A stretch of DNA of 16,943 bases from Leucocoprinus leucothites (GCA_013368445.1 JAACJO010000093.1:1-16943); one strand, 5' to 3'. Shown: positions 1 to 9,931, counted from the stretch's first letter. Program-made: numbers and translations. Notes: generated by a model not told the origin, from the sequence alone.

Positions 1-59
1 CTACCAGTGCTGTACATAAAGCCAGCATATCTAAGTTAACAAGATCCTAACGGCTTGGA

Positions 60-617
60 CTGCCTACAGTTTCCCTGTGTGTCTGGTCACCCAATCTTTA
101 TGACCACCTCAAGACTCGTCTCGATCAGTTGTTCGCGCACCCAACATTCGGGCTCAACCTTCGACGCATCACACCAGCTGGCGTCTATCCAACTGCAGCA
201 TTCAACTTTGGACCCAACGTCTGGACCCGTCGACACCGTGATGCCAAAAACTGTGCCTTTGGTTGGTGCGCCATCACAGCGCTGGGGGAATTCAACCCAA
301 AGTTTGGTGGACATTTGATCCTTGAAGACTTGAAGCTTGTTATTGAATTCCCACCTGGGTCAACCATCTTAATTCCTTCGGCAACACTGACACATGCCAA
401 CATTCCCATCCAGCATGGCGAAACCAGGGCTTCATTCACGTAGTATTTCCCTGGTGGGCTTCTTCGATTTGTAGACAACGGTTTCCAAACGCTGGAGAAG
501 ATCAAAACAAAGAGCAAGAAGGAATACAAGGCGCTGCTTGAGGCTAGGACTGCAAACTGGCCAGAAGGAGTAGGAATGTATTGTACCATAGGGGATCTCC
601 TTGAGAAAGTAGACTAG
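60..617 (+). pseudogene. TET/JBP-like 2OG-Fe(II) dioxygenase, broken by an in-frame stop
   Basis: One frame reads from about base 60 to a stop at 615-617, interrupted only by TAG at 441-443. The translation carries the pattern of the fungal 2-oxoglutarate/Fe(II) dioxygenases of the TET/JBP type: an HxD iron motif (His at 234, Asp at 240, read HRD), then GWCAITALG, GGHLILEDLKLVIEFPPGST, a distal His (393-395, THANIPI) and an Arg (426-428, GETR) that would bind 2-oxoglutarate. The stop lies where I expect Gln in the family (SFT-stop-YFPGG), so it fits a CAG to TAG change. The frame continues after it (YFPGGLLRFVDNGFQT) and ends in GDLLEKVD. Members that are intact are thought to oxidise 5-methylcytosine, and in mushrooms they are often linked to KDZ transposons (knowledge of the family, not seen here). 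The 5' part lies outside the window, and TAA at 48-50 closes the frame upstream, so an intron or a frameshift precedes it. The family call rests on recalled motif patterns. Confidence 0.68.
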
Positions 618-3009
618 GTGCACGCAAGCGCTTACTCAGTGTTTTGTGAACACAATTTTAATTGAATAGATACAGACAGGACAATGCAGTGGTTGATGGT
701 GGTCAAAAAGGCCAACTGCGCCATGCTAGGCGAGGCGACAGCTTCATTAATACCGCCAGTTTATTGGCAGCATCGTGCTAAGTCACAACCACACATTCAT
801 GGGTATTAAGTCCAGTTATTTCCCGAACTAGCTGGTTGCTTACATCCTCTGCAGTCAGTGCGTCAGCCCACCCACTAATGCATATTTCCAAAAGACAGTG
901 CACTGAAGTAATTCAAGGCGCTGAAGACGCGGAAGATATCATCAAGACCAATCTCAACCACTTTCCTGGAGAAGTCATAGATGGCGTATTCACTGGACCG
1001 GATTCAGACATGCCACCGTATTATGGGAAATGATGTCACTTATGGATAAGAAGTCGAGCCGATACCTTTAGCGCTGCGGAAGAATGTTGGGGACAAGCTT
1101 CCCAAGAGCATACTGCACACGAAAACACACCCAGCCTCCAGGCCAGGCGCTCCCAAGGGACGTTGTGCAAGAATCGGATAGTGATGCTGGAAACAACATC
1201 CCATATCTCTAAGCTATAGGCGCCTGTAAGCGTGTAGCTTGTCTCCTTAGCAGTAGCAATTATGTCCATAGTGCGCAGACGGGTAACGAGCAAAGACTGG
1301 TAGTTATCACGCCAATTTTTGTCCACCTGAACAGCCTTGGCGAGAGCTTGGGATCATGCTCATTAATAATATCAAGCCAACTGTGGGGCAGAGCTTAAGG
1401 TGAGAGCATCCACCCATGAGGAACGGTTCGTAGGTCATTTTCAAATGGCCAGACAGCACTTATATTTGGAGTAGGTGTACGCGGTGCATTGTATGATGTT
1501 TTACAGGTATTGGAATGATTTGACACAGGACAAGTCAGAGAGAGGTAGAGAAGAGTCGGTCATGAAATGCCCCCATCTAAAGGCTACCCTGAACCACATT
1601 CTTCTCTCCTTTTGTATGTTTCAGATACACCAACAGCAGTCGCATTGTTGAAGGATAAGTACTAGGTTGTGTTGAATCGAACCAAGACCTGACAAGCAAA
1701 GAGACTGACTAGACCCCCATGTGCCGCTGCGATCGTTCAGATCCCGGGTCTGTGTGATGCGCGGTACCAGGTCACGAATGGTAGGATGAGAGATCTTGCG
1801 GAATGCCAAAGATGAGAGCGTGCTGAGAAAATCCTGCGAGCTTAAATTCATCATTTCAACGACCATTCAGAGTGCATGACGCAGGGAGCACTGGTATCAA
1901 AGAGTGAAGATATGAGGCGCACGATGTACTTAAACCGGGTGCAAGAATAAGAAGTGAGTGCGCAGCTCAAGTGCCCAGGCTCCGAGACTGTAGAGGATAA
2001 CTTGGAATGAGAATAACACAGCGAACAGGGTATTTTGTAGAACATACTTTAGCCGCCTCGCCCAAGGTTCTCCAAACGAGTATGACATGATACCTTTCTT
2101 TCCACATCATTAAGTATGCCGTCGTCTATCTTAGGCTCGCCATTCCGTCCGATGAAACCGCAGGTGTGAGTGGTTGAGGACGCAAGCTAAGAGAGAGAGA
2201 CGTGACAGTTCGCGTTTTGTTTGAAGCCACTGCAGTCCACGGGCTCTGTGGCGTGCTTGACGCTTGAGAGCAACGTTAATAGCATCGAACAGAGGGGTGA
2301 CGAAGGCAAAGTTGAAATTTATTGGAATTCTGAACCAATGTAAGATTCAGAATGAGCGGGATTAAAGAAGACGTAGTGCGTGGGTTGGCACAAGCAACGC
2401 GAGCGCTGCAGAGGTAAGGTGAGAGCAGTTCGGGGGACAAAAGGCTTCGCATACATACTCCAGCCACGACCAGTAGCCCGCCATTGTAGCAGGAGTACCA
2501 TCCTTCCTCTATCGATTGACATCCAGGCCTATGAATGGGTGAGATCAACACAACGAATATGACTTTTTAAAGTTGCACACACCCAGTCGTGTTACCAGGA
2601 TCTTCCCAGCACGCATGATGGAGCGCCTTCCTTTTCATGATGTGAAAATTGGATATGATAATATTGGATGCGCCGTTGGCCTATCTTGTTTATGCTCGAC
2701 ATAGAGGCGCTTGTTTGCGAATTGGATTCACTTTCCTAGACGTTTGACCTACTCACTTACGGAATATTAAGAGCTCGCCGTTGAAGATGGAAGATTAGAC
2801 AGGCCTTTTCGAGAATGACAGATGTTAATGCCTCAGGCAAAGACGGTACCATAACCAGTGTGCACACTAGGGCGAAACGTCATGAAAGTAGGCTAAGATT
2901 GTCCTTGTGTTACAACCACAACACATGGGAGGAAGGATGAAGAAGTATTCTAAGGTAAAACATAAGCCGGTAAGTAGTCGAAGAAAGCAAACGGTTGGAC
3001 TTACTACAA
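618..3009. other. gene-free stretch, probably decayed sequence
   Basis: About 2.4 kb with no frame that I can support as a gene. The open frames are short (up to 96 codons), many without ATG, and none shows a recognisable motif or a chain of spliceable exons. The longest, on the minus strand at 1036-1326, can be read upstream to about 1350 but matches no family I know. The stretch lies between two transposon-type relics, so it may be old transposon sequence. Confidence 0.5.
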
Positions 3010-3012
3010 CGA

Positions 3013-3400
3013 GCACACTATGAGCTCGGCCACAAGGGCATCCTCACAGCTCGCGAACACATCCTCGAACGCTTAGGTGTTCGTATCTTGGCGACTATAT
3101 GCGTCTGAAGACCTGTCATGAATGTCAAGCGCGAAATGGCGTATGCTCCCACACGAAAATGGGCGCGCCTTGGGGTCATTCCATCTTCTAGGTATCTTGT
3201 CACCGATAATGGACCTGCATCCATCGCTGCTGTTGAGTACCTCTAAAAGCAATATCATATTAACCACATCAAGATCTCACCTGATAACTCTCAAGCAAAT
3301 GGCCCAGTCGAACGTCGTCATTGTGATGCAAGGGAGTCATTGGTTAAGGCTGTAGAAGGTCAGGAATATGGGTGGACAACCGTCGCACCATCAGTATTAT
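3013..3400 (+). pseudogene. Ty3/gypsy integrase relic (zinc finger plus end of catalytic core)
   Basis: The sequence encodes the HHCC zinc-binding domain of a retrotransposon integrase: two His codons at 3016 and 3031 (HYELGHKG) and, after a frameshift between them, Cys codons at 3114 and 3123 (TCHECQAR). It then jumps to the end of the catalytic core, with VTDNGPA (second catalytic Asp at 3205-3207) and NSQANGPVERRH (catalytic Glu at 3310-3312), followed by REALVKA-like sequence (RESLVKAVEGQEYGWTTVA). Only about 22 codons separate the zinc finger from VTDNG. The normal spacing is near 90, so the part with the first catalytic Asp is deleted. A TAA stop at 3244-3246 also interrupts the core. 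The protein would have inserted retrotransposon cDNA into the genome. This copy is dead, and no reverse transcriptase, RNase H or paired LTRs were found nearby. Confidence 0.85.
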
Positions 3401-3420
3401 GCCTCTGCCCTCAGACCGCG

Positions 3421-4320
3421 AAGAGGGAAAGGAGAGTAGGTTGGTAATCTACCCCTAAGCCTTGCTGCTTCAGGATATGTCACGTGCCGTCGGGAAGAGA
3501 TAAGATGGAGATAGCAAAGCGAAGCAACACTGCCACTCTGCTCATTTTTAACAAATTACCTGAAAGAACAGCTGCTTTTAGTGTGACTATACAGAATCAG
3601 AAGAGAGGTTTATCGGGAGGTGCAGAAATCGAGGTGCACTCTCCAATTCCAGAGATATCAATATAATCACGTGCACGAGTCGACGCAACAGTAGGGTTGC
3701 GTAAAACCTCCCTCGACCTTTTTACTGGTACTCCCTGAGTAAGCACTCAGCTGTCTCATGTGAAGAATTCGAGTGTACGCCAGACATTCCAGGGCAACCA
3801 TGCCGCGGCGATCGACTACTACCTTTGGCCAAACCCATTGCGAATGGAGGAAAATCTGCTACATTATGCTTGGTAAGTGATCCGCCTAAGCCCTAAATTT
3901 ACCCAGTCCCAAGCATCTCAAACATACATTTGATGCCAGCATTGAATGAGTTGAGCAGACGAAATCCACAAATCGGCAATTAGAAGGTGTGCTTGTGCTC
4001 TCGTGCCCTTGGGTCTCTTCTCACCCTGTCGGTTGACCAGCTTTGGTGGTTTGATTTAATAGCCATCTCTGGACCGCCAAATGGGGCCAAATGGGGTCCA
4101 TCATGCGATGCTGCTCAAACAGTCGACCTCACCCAGTCTTTAGGCTCCAAATGAAAAACCAACAAGGAGGCTGGGCTGTCATATTACCCTACCGTGGGTC
4201 GCTTTCAAAGACGATCGCAGGTGGCTAACAACAGCGCCTAGCATTGTAGGGATCGGACGCCTGCTCTGAATTTACCATCCTTCCCCATCCCCGCTGCGAC
4301 TACGTCGCTTCAACCTTTCG
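3421..4320. other. gene-free stretch downstream of the integrase relic
   Basis: No supportable coding frame. It may include the rest of the decayed retrotransposon, but I could not recognise chromodomain, LTR or polypurine sequence. A small direct repeat, CCAAATGGGG written twice in tandem, lies near 4077-4098, and CACGTG occurs twice (near 3482 and 3668). Confidence 0.45.
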
Positions 4321-4760
4321 CATCCAATAAGGATAACCGTCGCTTGCGTCCACAATCTCTCCCTCAGCTTCCTTTCCTTTCTCATTTTCAAATTTCGTCT
4401 CTCATTTCTCCGTTATCATTTTCCTTTTTCCTTTTAACCCACTCTTAATACTCGCCTTTGCTGGCTTCAACGCCGCTGAGTAAAGACTTGTCATTCAACT
4501 GACAGAAGTCCACCCCTTGTTCCTTTGTTTTATCCAATCTTTTCATCCTACCCTGTGCCTTGCTCTAAAGATCGCCATAAACTCCACTCGCCATCCGCGC
4601 CTCAACTTGCCCTCTCTTTACCTCAATTCATCGCTTTGTCTAATAGTGTGGATCCTGGTGAGCACGTGGTTTCCTTCTACATCAGTTTCCACCACCAATA
4701 TTCCTTTAATATATATCTCTAATTTCGAAATTTCCGAAAATCGTTTCTACCATCCATAGG
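4321..4760 (+). promoter_or_regulatory. CT-rich promoter-like block without a clear gene (possible LTR relic)
   Basis: A CCAAT box (inside ATCCAATAAGG, about 4322-4332) is followed by a strongly CT-rich run on the plus strand (about 4355-4435) and more pyrimidine-rich sequence up to about 4620. This is the usual look of a fungal core promoter and 5' leader. However, the frame that opens downstream (80 codons from 4517) starts at TTG, has no recognisable motif and ends before the minisatellite. The block may be the promoter of a lost gene or the U3/R part of a degenerate LTR. I could not find a second copy in the window. Confidence 0.3.
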
Positions 4761-4920
4761 TACTCGTAGCAGGTTTTGTATGAACACTATGATGTATCTA
4801 TTTATTTCTCCAGTGAAATCTACCCCACTTTCCATATCTATCCTTTTGAGCGGTACGCTGACTTCGCTACCCGAAGGGTTATCAGGGTGGAATTTTGAAA
4901 AGCAGGGTAGGGTTTTATGC

Positions 4921-5154
4921 TAGGGACAGGCCAGGGACAGGTAGGGACAGGTAGGGACAGGTAGGGACAGGTAGGGACAGGCCAGGGATAGGCAAGGGAC
5001 AGGCTAGAGACAGGTAGGGACAGGCCAGGGTTAAGCAAGGGACAGGCTAGAGACAGGTAGGGACAGACCAGGGACAGACTAGGGACAGGAGGAGGACAGG
5101 AAGAGGACAGGAAGAGGACAGGCAGAGGACATGTAGAGGACAGGCATGGACAGG
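4921..5154 (+). repeat. 10/11-bp minisatellite, consensus TAGGGACAGG
   Basis: About 22 head-to-tail units of 10 or 11 bp fill this block. The 10-bp form is TAGGGACAGG and the 11-bp forms begin CC, CA or CT. Four perfect 10-bp units stand together at 4942-4981. A higher-order repeat of about 43 bp is visible (4993-5031 against 5036-5074). To the right the units shift to an AAGAGGACAGG form, so the array has evolved in blocks. The minus strand stays open across it as a Pro/Leu/Ser-rich frame, but that is a by-product of the repeat. Confidence 0.95.
4934..4976 (+). other. potential G-quadruplex tract in the minisatellite
   Basis: Five GGG runs follow each other with exactly 7-nt spacers (ACAGGTA) on the plus strand. 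This just meets the common G3-N1-7 rule for quadruplex-forming DNA. The long, equal loops suggest only moderate stability. Confidence 0.5.
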
Positions 5155-5733
5155 AAAAAGCACAGAGCAGAATATTTTTGTGCGCATAGTACATTATTTG
5201 AGTACAAAGTGAATAGTTTATTTTTTTGTCTACGACATTGATCTATAAGAGCAGACTGGACATGTATGGAATGAGAACTGTGTGGGTTTATGGCCTGATG
5301 GCATTCTCGTGAAACGAGGATGCCACTTTTCTTACTTTATGTACACATTAAAGAGATATGACATTGAAGTATGGGCATCATAACTCATGAGGGATGTATT
5401 CGAACTCAATTACTTACCCAATATTTTCATCTGCGATATCAAGGAAACACTGATCTCCAGATACTCAATGTGTGGAAGTGGTTTATTGCTCTGCGATGGT
5501 ACAAGAAAATGAACAGGGAAATACAACTAGGACAGAGAAAAACATCTACCAAATTGAGGGCACAAACATAAAGTACTGTATATACAAGAAACAAATACAG
5601 AGGCAAAGGAATATCATCTGCGATGTGAAGGAGTTTGGGTGAGCAAGAAGCCAGTATAAATTGAAGAACATACCAATTATGGGTACAAACATCATCTTCG
5701 GCGACGAAGCCGTTCCAGTCCAATAAGTCAATG
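5155..5733. other. gene-free stretch; likely 3' UTR side of the minus-strand gene
   Basis: No gene is supported. The part next to 5734 should hold the 3' UTR and poly(A) site of the minus-strand gene ending there. Two weakly similar units seem to be present, each running from TCTGCGAT to ACAAACAT (about 5491-5570 and 5617-5690), suggesting an old tandem duplication. Confidence 0.35.
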
Positions 5734-8682
5734 TCACATGCCTTCCTCTTCCTCCTCTTCCTCCTCTTGCGCAAGTGGATGTCGAGCAGCCATGGAGGTA
5801 CGGCGAATTGTGAAGATGGGAACAGCGCCGGTTTTGAGGAGAATTAATGGTGCAGGTGATTTTTTTTCACAGAGTGGCCAGCGGACGAAAGAGCGACACG
5901 AAGGCTTCTTGACAGAAGTCGACCACATCTTATCACCTTGTGCATAGGGCATCCAGCTCCACTCTCGGACCCGATTAAAAAACTGAGTCCGAATATTCTC
6001 AATAAGCTGGGGCTGGTCTTTGAGACGTTCCATGATCTTGCCCCACTCGTCGTAATACTTCACAGTTGTGTAGTTCTGCGTGCTACTCGAGATCTTCTTG
6101 CCTGAGGAGCCAAATATCAGAACTGTCGCATACTGAGTCATCACTACTTACCGAAAGGAGGGAAGTACCAATCAAAACACCTCTTCCAGACGTCGGCTGG
6201 AGCTTGCTTGTAGTGCACAGCAGTGAAGATTTCGGCAAGGTGAAGGGTTTGGTAGGGCCTCTCATCATACCGCCGGCGTGATGGCTCATCGATCCTGAGA
6301 TACGATCCCTTCGTCTGGCCGTGAGGATTGGGGGACTTGCAGGTGAGATCAGTGACGAACTGTCTCCATAATAAAGAGAGCTCCTCATCGATGGAGAGTG
6401 GCTGCTCTGCTGCACTGGGAGGTTCTCGATCTTCAATGTCAGAACCATCGTCAACAGCAGGTGGGGGAATAGAGTGACCGTCGGTAGCAAGGTTGAACAG
6501 GTTATTCTCGATTTCGTTTGGAGCCCGATATCGCTCCACTGTCCGCGTCTTGTTGGTAGTGACTCGGGTAGTAGCGATAACCTCTCTATCCACAACCCCT
6601 GTCTTACGGTACTTTGCCTCCAGGCGTTGCTGGCTCATCTTAAACCAGAACTCGAAACCAGAGTCGGAAAGAGTTACACCACCAACTCGCAGGCGTGGTG
6701 CGTCGGCCATTACAATTCGACGAAGGAATATGCATCCATACGGAGCATGGGGAACGTATGTTGGGGAAAGGAGCTCTTCTACCTCAACTTCATCTTCATC
6801 AGAGTCGGACACGCCACCATTCTCCCCTCTGTGGTTTTGGGCTTCCTCGCCATTTTCGTCTCTGTCACTGTTCTCGTCGCGTTCATCATCTTCGCCGTTG
6901 TTCATATGCCGTGTCCTACTCCGAGTGGACGCCCGAAATAGCAAGATATCAAGGCTTGCCCCCTCCGCGTCAGTAAGGGGGAGTGCAGCCTGCATTAGCT
7001 GCCTAGCAGCGGGGCCGTCCTCTGGGCGGGAGTGGAGACTATTGATGAGCCATATACATGCAGCAGTAAGTGTGAGGGTCTCAGGTTGGAAGCGAGAGAG
7101 GGACGAGGCGGTAGCTTGGAGCGTGAGTAGTTGGCTGAAAGCAAGAAGTCGAATAACCCGAAAGTTCCTGAAAATAGACCTTAGTCAGACATAAAACAGC
7201 CAGCTCGAACAACTATTTACATACCACCAGTCTTCCCTTGAGAAGGTGCATAAACAACTTCGCATTATAGTAGGATCGAATTCCAGAAGGGCATCGGTAG
7301 CAAACCTCAGAGGGACGCGAACCTCCAGACGAGCTTTGGAGGGATTTGCGGTCTTCGCCGCTGAGTAGATTTTGTGGATTGATTGCACCGCTGGTGAAGG
7401 GAGTTTCGACCCCATGACGTCCTGGGCAGTGACAAACTTCGAATGGTGCCCTGCGTCAAGGTTGTATACGACAGCCTTGTCTGTTGTGTACGCTTGAAGA
7501 TACAGCGCCTTAAAGGGGCCTTCGGCTTGAGGACCTGGCTCAAGGCGAAATCCCGAAATGGCTGGGAGGTGACTGGCGATATCTCTCTCATACTTGGAAG
7601 AGGTGATCTTCGTAACCCGGATAGCATGGTTTGTCGAGACTCGAAGGGCCTGTTCGACAACGTCTTTATGCGTAGAGGTGATCCATTGTACACAGTCCCC
7701 GCCTGGACTAGAAATTTCAATGCCAACATCGATGAACCAGTCACCGAAGTCAGTATTATCGACGATATCGAGAGGGAGGTGGGCAGAATCCAAGAAATCC
7801 ATGAGGTAGGTGAGAGAAGAGATGCGATCAAGATGGTGAAGTGTTCCGTGCTTGACACCGCGTATTGTATGGAGGACGAAGAAGTCTTGAGCCCAGCCGA
7901 AACTCTCGTCGGTCTCGAACACATAGTCCGCTAGGTAGCGACGTACGGTAGGCATGAGTTGTGCGGCAACAGCACCTGGAATGATCTTCTTCGACCACGA
8001 GAAGCTCCCGTTGTGGTTTTTGGCCCTTTCCTTCTCGGCTGCGTATGTAGCAGGCCATTCACTGGCAACGTCCTCCCCCATTAACTCCTGGATCGCTGGG
8101 CGCAATCCATTTTCGTACCAGAAGGCCCGTTGCCCTTCGGCGAGGTGGTGTGGTCGGGCAAATTTCGCGTGATCAGGAGTCCAGAGACGGGGAAAAAAGA
8201 TATTGATGTGATGCCGCTCGTCCCAAGCCCCAAATTCAAAGTTAGGGATGTGGTGGAAGGGGACTTTTCGCATCCTCTAAGACCACGTTAACTGGATACT
8301 TCAAACAGAATGGACTGGAATGACTCACGCCATTATATTCAAGTTCATATTTGATGTGAATGGACGAAGTGAGAGCATACGATGGGTGAGGGACCGTGAA
8401 TACGTTGAGCTGGCAAAGAACGAGAATAGTTGTCGCTACGCCAAGTAGAGAGTCATAATCGCGTCGAATGGACAATGGAGGAGCGGCAGGACGGTCGCGA
8501 AGAGCGTCCAAAAAGACTTGGAGTACTCGATGGGGCTCATTGGGATCAGAGTATTCACCGACCACGCATAGTCGACAAAATTCATCAAAAAGGTCCTGGT
8601 GGTACAACTGGGAGGCAAATCGACTGAATTCGGGTAGCGTGAAAGATACACGAGGGTTCTCGCTGGTATAAAGGTCGCGCAT
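5734..8682 (-). CDS. unnamed Agaricomycete multi-copy family protein, 929 aa
   Basis: Four exons on the minus strand join without a stop: 8682-8329, 8276-7225, 7167-6152 and 6101-5734. The introns are 52, 57 and 50 nt, each with GTGAGT, GTATGT or GTAAGT and a YAG end. The ATG at 8682 follows a pyrimidine-rich leader; an in-frame ATG 17 codons upstream is possible but less likely. I know this arrangement from memory as an uncharacterised family with many copies in mushroom genomes, with no function known to me. Visible marks are LFDEFCRLCVVGE near the N-terminus, VPFHHIPNFEFG (residues about 123-134), SKYERDIASHLPAISG, TTDKAVVYNLDAGHH and LEVRVPLRF in the middle, and LTAACIWLINSLHSRP at the start of exon 3. 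A disordered acidic stretch lies at about 560-600, and eight Glu end the protein (920-927). There is no signal peptide, clear membrane segment or nucleotide-binding motif. It is fully open, so probably intact. Confidence 0.85.
5743..5767. repeat. GAGGAA microsatellite coding for poly-Glu
   Basis: CCTCTT-type triplets on the plus strand read as GAG/GAA on the minus strand. They give the eight-Glu tail of the 929-aa protein just before its stop. Length is likely to vary between strains. Confidence 0.8.
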
Positions 8683-9195
8683 ACTGAGAGGTACGAAAGA
8701 GATGAGTGTGAATTTGGGGTTCAACCAATACATATATTGAGATACTCGGTTACTACTGCAAATACACGCAGTGATTATTTGATAATAGCGTGATCGATGA
8801 CCTACACGCAAAAGGTGAATTCGGGCCGTGAGTTTAGAAAAATCACTCAAAACGTTTCGTGGAGAGTACCGTAGCGAGCAGTCGTTAACCAATAACAGGG
8901 AATCATCCTTACGCAATGACGCCCGTCAAGTGGGTCAAGGACACGGGCATCAAGCAATCTGCAATGAATCTCGTCGGCGGCGACGAAGGGCGGAGATGAA
9001 ACGAAGTAGTCTCGACAAGTTTGACATGCGCGAAGCGGATCTACGATAAGAGAATGAGTATAACAAGCAATACAGAGTCCAAGGCAAGGAGACGCACCAA
9101 GAGAGTAAGAAGAGTCGTCCATACACACGCGACTCTTGAGTACGCAAAAGGACCGGCGCTCAAAGACCGAACAGTGAGAGGAGTGCGTTTCAGAA
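8683..9195. other. upstream region of the 929-aa gene
   Basis: No gene is supported. The first about 30 bases upstream of the start (8683-8712) are CT-rich on the minus strand and probably form the 5' leader. I found no convincing TATA box. The region ends at the fold-back element. Confidence 0.4.
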
Positions 9196-9291
9196 CACCG
9201 ACCATCGGGTCAGGTGGGAGCTAGCGTGGCTCTGCCGACAATTGTGTCAGGAAGAGCCTACGCATTTGTGCTTGCCGACGAGTGTCAGGCA
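9196..9291 (+). repeat. left arm: three bulged palindromes, CCGAC...GTCAGG orientation
   Basis: Three copies of one motif, each nearly palindromic with one extra base in the second arm: CACCGACC/GGTCAGGTG at 9196-9216, TGCCGACA/TGTCAGGAA at about 9233-9253, and TGCCGAC/GTCAGGCA at 9273-9291. The shared core is CC-GAC, a loop of 4-6 nt, then GTC-A-GG. Confidence 0.85.
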
Positions 9292-9533
9292 CAACACGAG
9301 TAGATGAAGAATGTGAGTGGAGAAGCATAGGTAGAGGCACAGGTAGAGGCTGCTAGAGAGAGGTCGCGAGTCGGGACCAAGGTGGCAGCGCAACGAGTCA
9401 CATGTGCGCTACTGGTCCCTGATTCTCGAACAACATAAACAAACAAAAACGTCATTATTGATGACGAGCTTCCCGCTTCCCGTTACCTCAACCATTCCAA
9501 GTTCCTGTTTACGCTCTTCGTCGGATCGTACTC

Positions 9534-9629
9534 TGCCTGACACTCGTCGGCAAGAATACAGTCACAATGTCCCCCTGACACTACTGTCGGCAGAAGCGCA
9601 TTATATCCCACCTGACCAGATGGTCGGTG
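9534..9629 (-). repeat. right arm: three bulged palindromes, CCTGAC...GTCGG on the plus strand
   Basis: The same motif three times in inverted orientation, at 9534-9554, 9574-9594 and 9606-9629. The first is a perfect 21-bp match to 9271-9291. The last differs from the left arm at a single base of 24. Confidence 0.85.
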
Positions 9630-9931
9630 CCAAAGTTGATTTGACGCTTTGACGTCACATACTCTCTTGCAGTTTTTTTTGGAAGGAATCCCATTACTTC
9701 GACAACTGTCACCGAGCTTTCAAACGTATACTCTCTCCTTCTAAATAACGTGGATATCCGCGCCTCTTCCTAGCTCAGGGTATGTGATATTCTACTTCGG
9801 TTCCCGAAAGCGAGCCAAAAAGCGTTGGGTGCTGATTCAATCGAAAACATCGTTATAACAATAGAACTGCAGGTCCAAAACAAGAGAGCTCGTGTTTATG
9901 AAAGTACAACGCAATATACAGTGTCCAAGGT
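9630..9931. other. spacer downstream of paralog A
   Basis: No gene is seen between the fold-back element and the stop of the minus-strand gene at 9932. The right half should contain that gene's 3' UTR. Confidence 0.4.

Larger units (their letters stand above)
9196..9629. mobile_element. 434-bp fold-back (long inverted repeat) element, no coding capacity
   Basis: Bases 9196-9291 and the reverse complement of 9534-9629 align without gaps over 96 bp, with 74 matches by my count. Matching is concentrated in three blocks: 9196-9219 with 9606-9629 (23/24), 9231-9251 with 9574-9594 (19/21) and 9271-9291 with 9534-9554 (21/21). The spacers between blocks match poorly (4/11 and 7/19) but have equal lengths. 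The inverted similarity continues inward more weakly, mostly with transitions, to a central hairpin (GGGACCA at 9373-9379 with TGGTCCC at 9413-9419, AGCGCA at 9387-9392 with TGCGCT at 9405-9410). There is no transposase and no clear target-site duplication. A MITE- or foldback-type element is the best call; a structured regulatory region is the alternative. Confidence 0.7.

Noticed and set aside
1036..1326. 96-codon minus-strand frame
   Set aside because: No recognisable motif, no plausible splice partners, and stops directly upstream; may be an old coding relic but cannot be supported.
1663..1690. tRNA B-box-like GGTTCGATTC on the minus strand
   Set aside because: The bases around it do not form a T-arm stem, and no A box or acceptor stem was found.
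4838..5194. 118-codon minus-strand frame rich in Pro, Leu and Ser
   Set aside because: It is the minisatellite read in one frame; unit lengths of 10 and 11 bp and the lack of flanking gene structure argue against a protein.
6474..7194. Long plus-strand frames (155 and 233 codons)
   Set aside because: They lie opposite exon 3 of the 929-aa gene, whose minus-strand frame splices cleanly to its neighbours and has family-like motifs.
7443..7934. 163-codon plus-strand frame
   Set aside because: Antisense shadow of exon 2 of the 929-aa gene.
9021..9224. Arg-rich plus-strand frame (67 codons)
   Set aside because: Runs into the fold-back element and shows no motif; basic composition comes from CG/AG-rich sequence.
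9196..9629. CRISPR-like array of repeated blocks
   Set aside because: The blocks are inverted between arms, vary in sequence and sit in a eukaryotic genome; there are no regular unique spacers or cas genes.
9196..9629. Helitron end
   Set aside because: Helitrons lack inverted repeats and have a single 3' hairpin followed by CTRR; here there are paired arms with several hairpins each.
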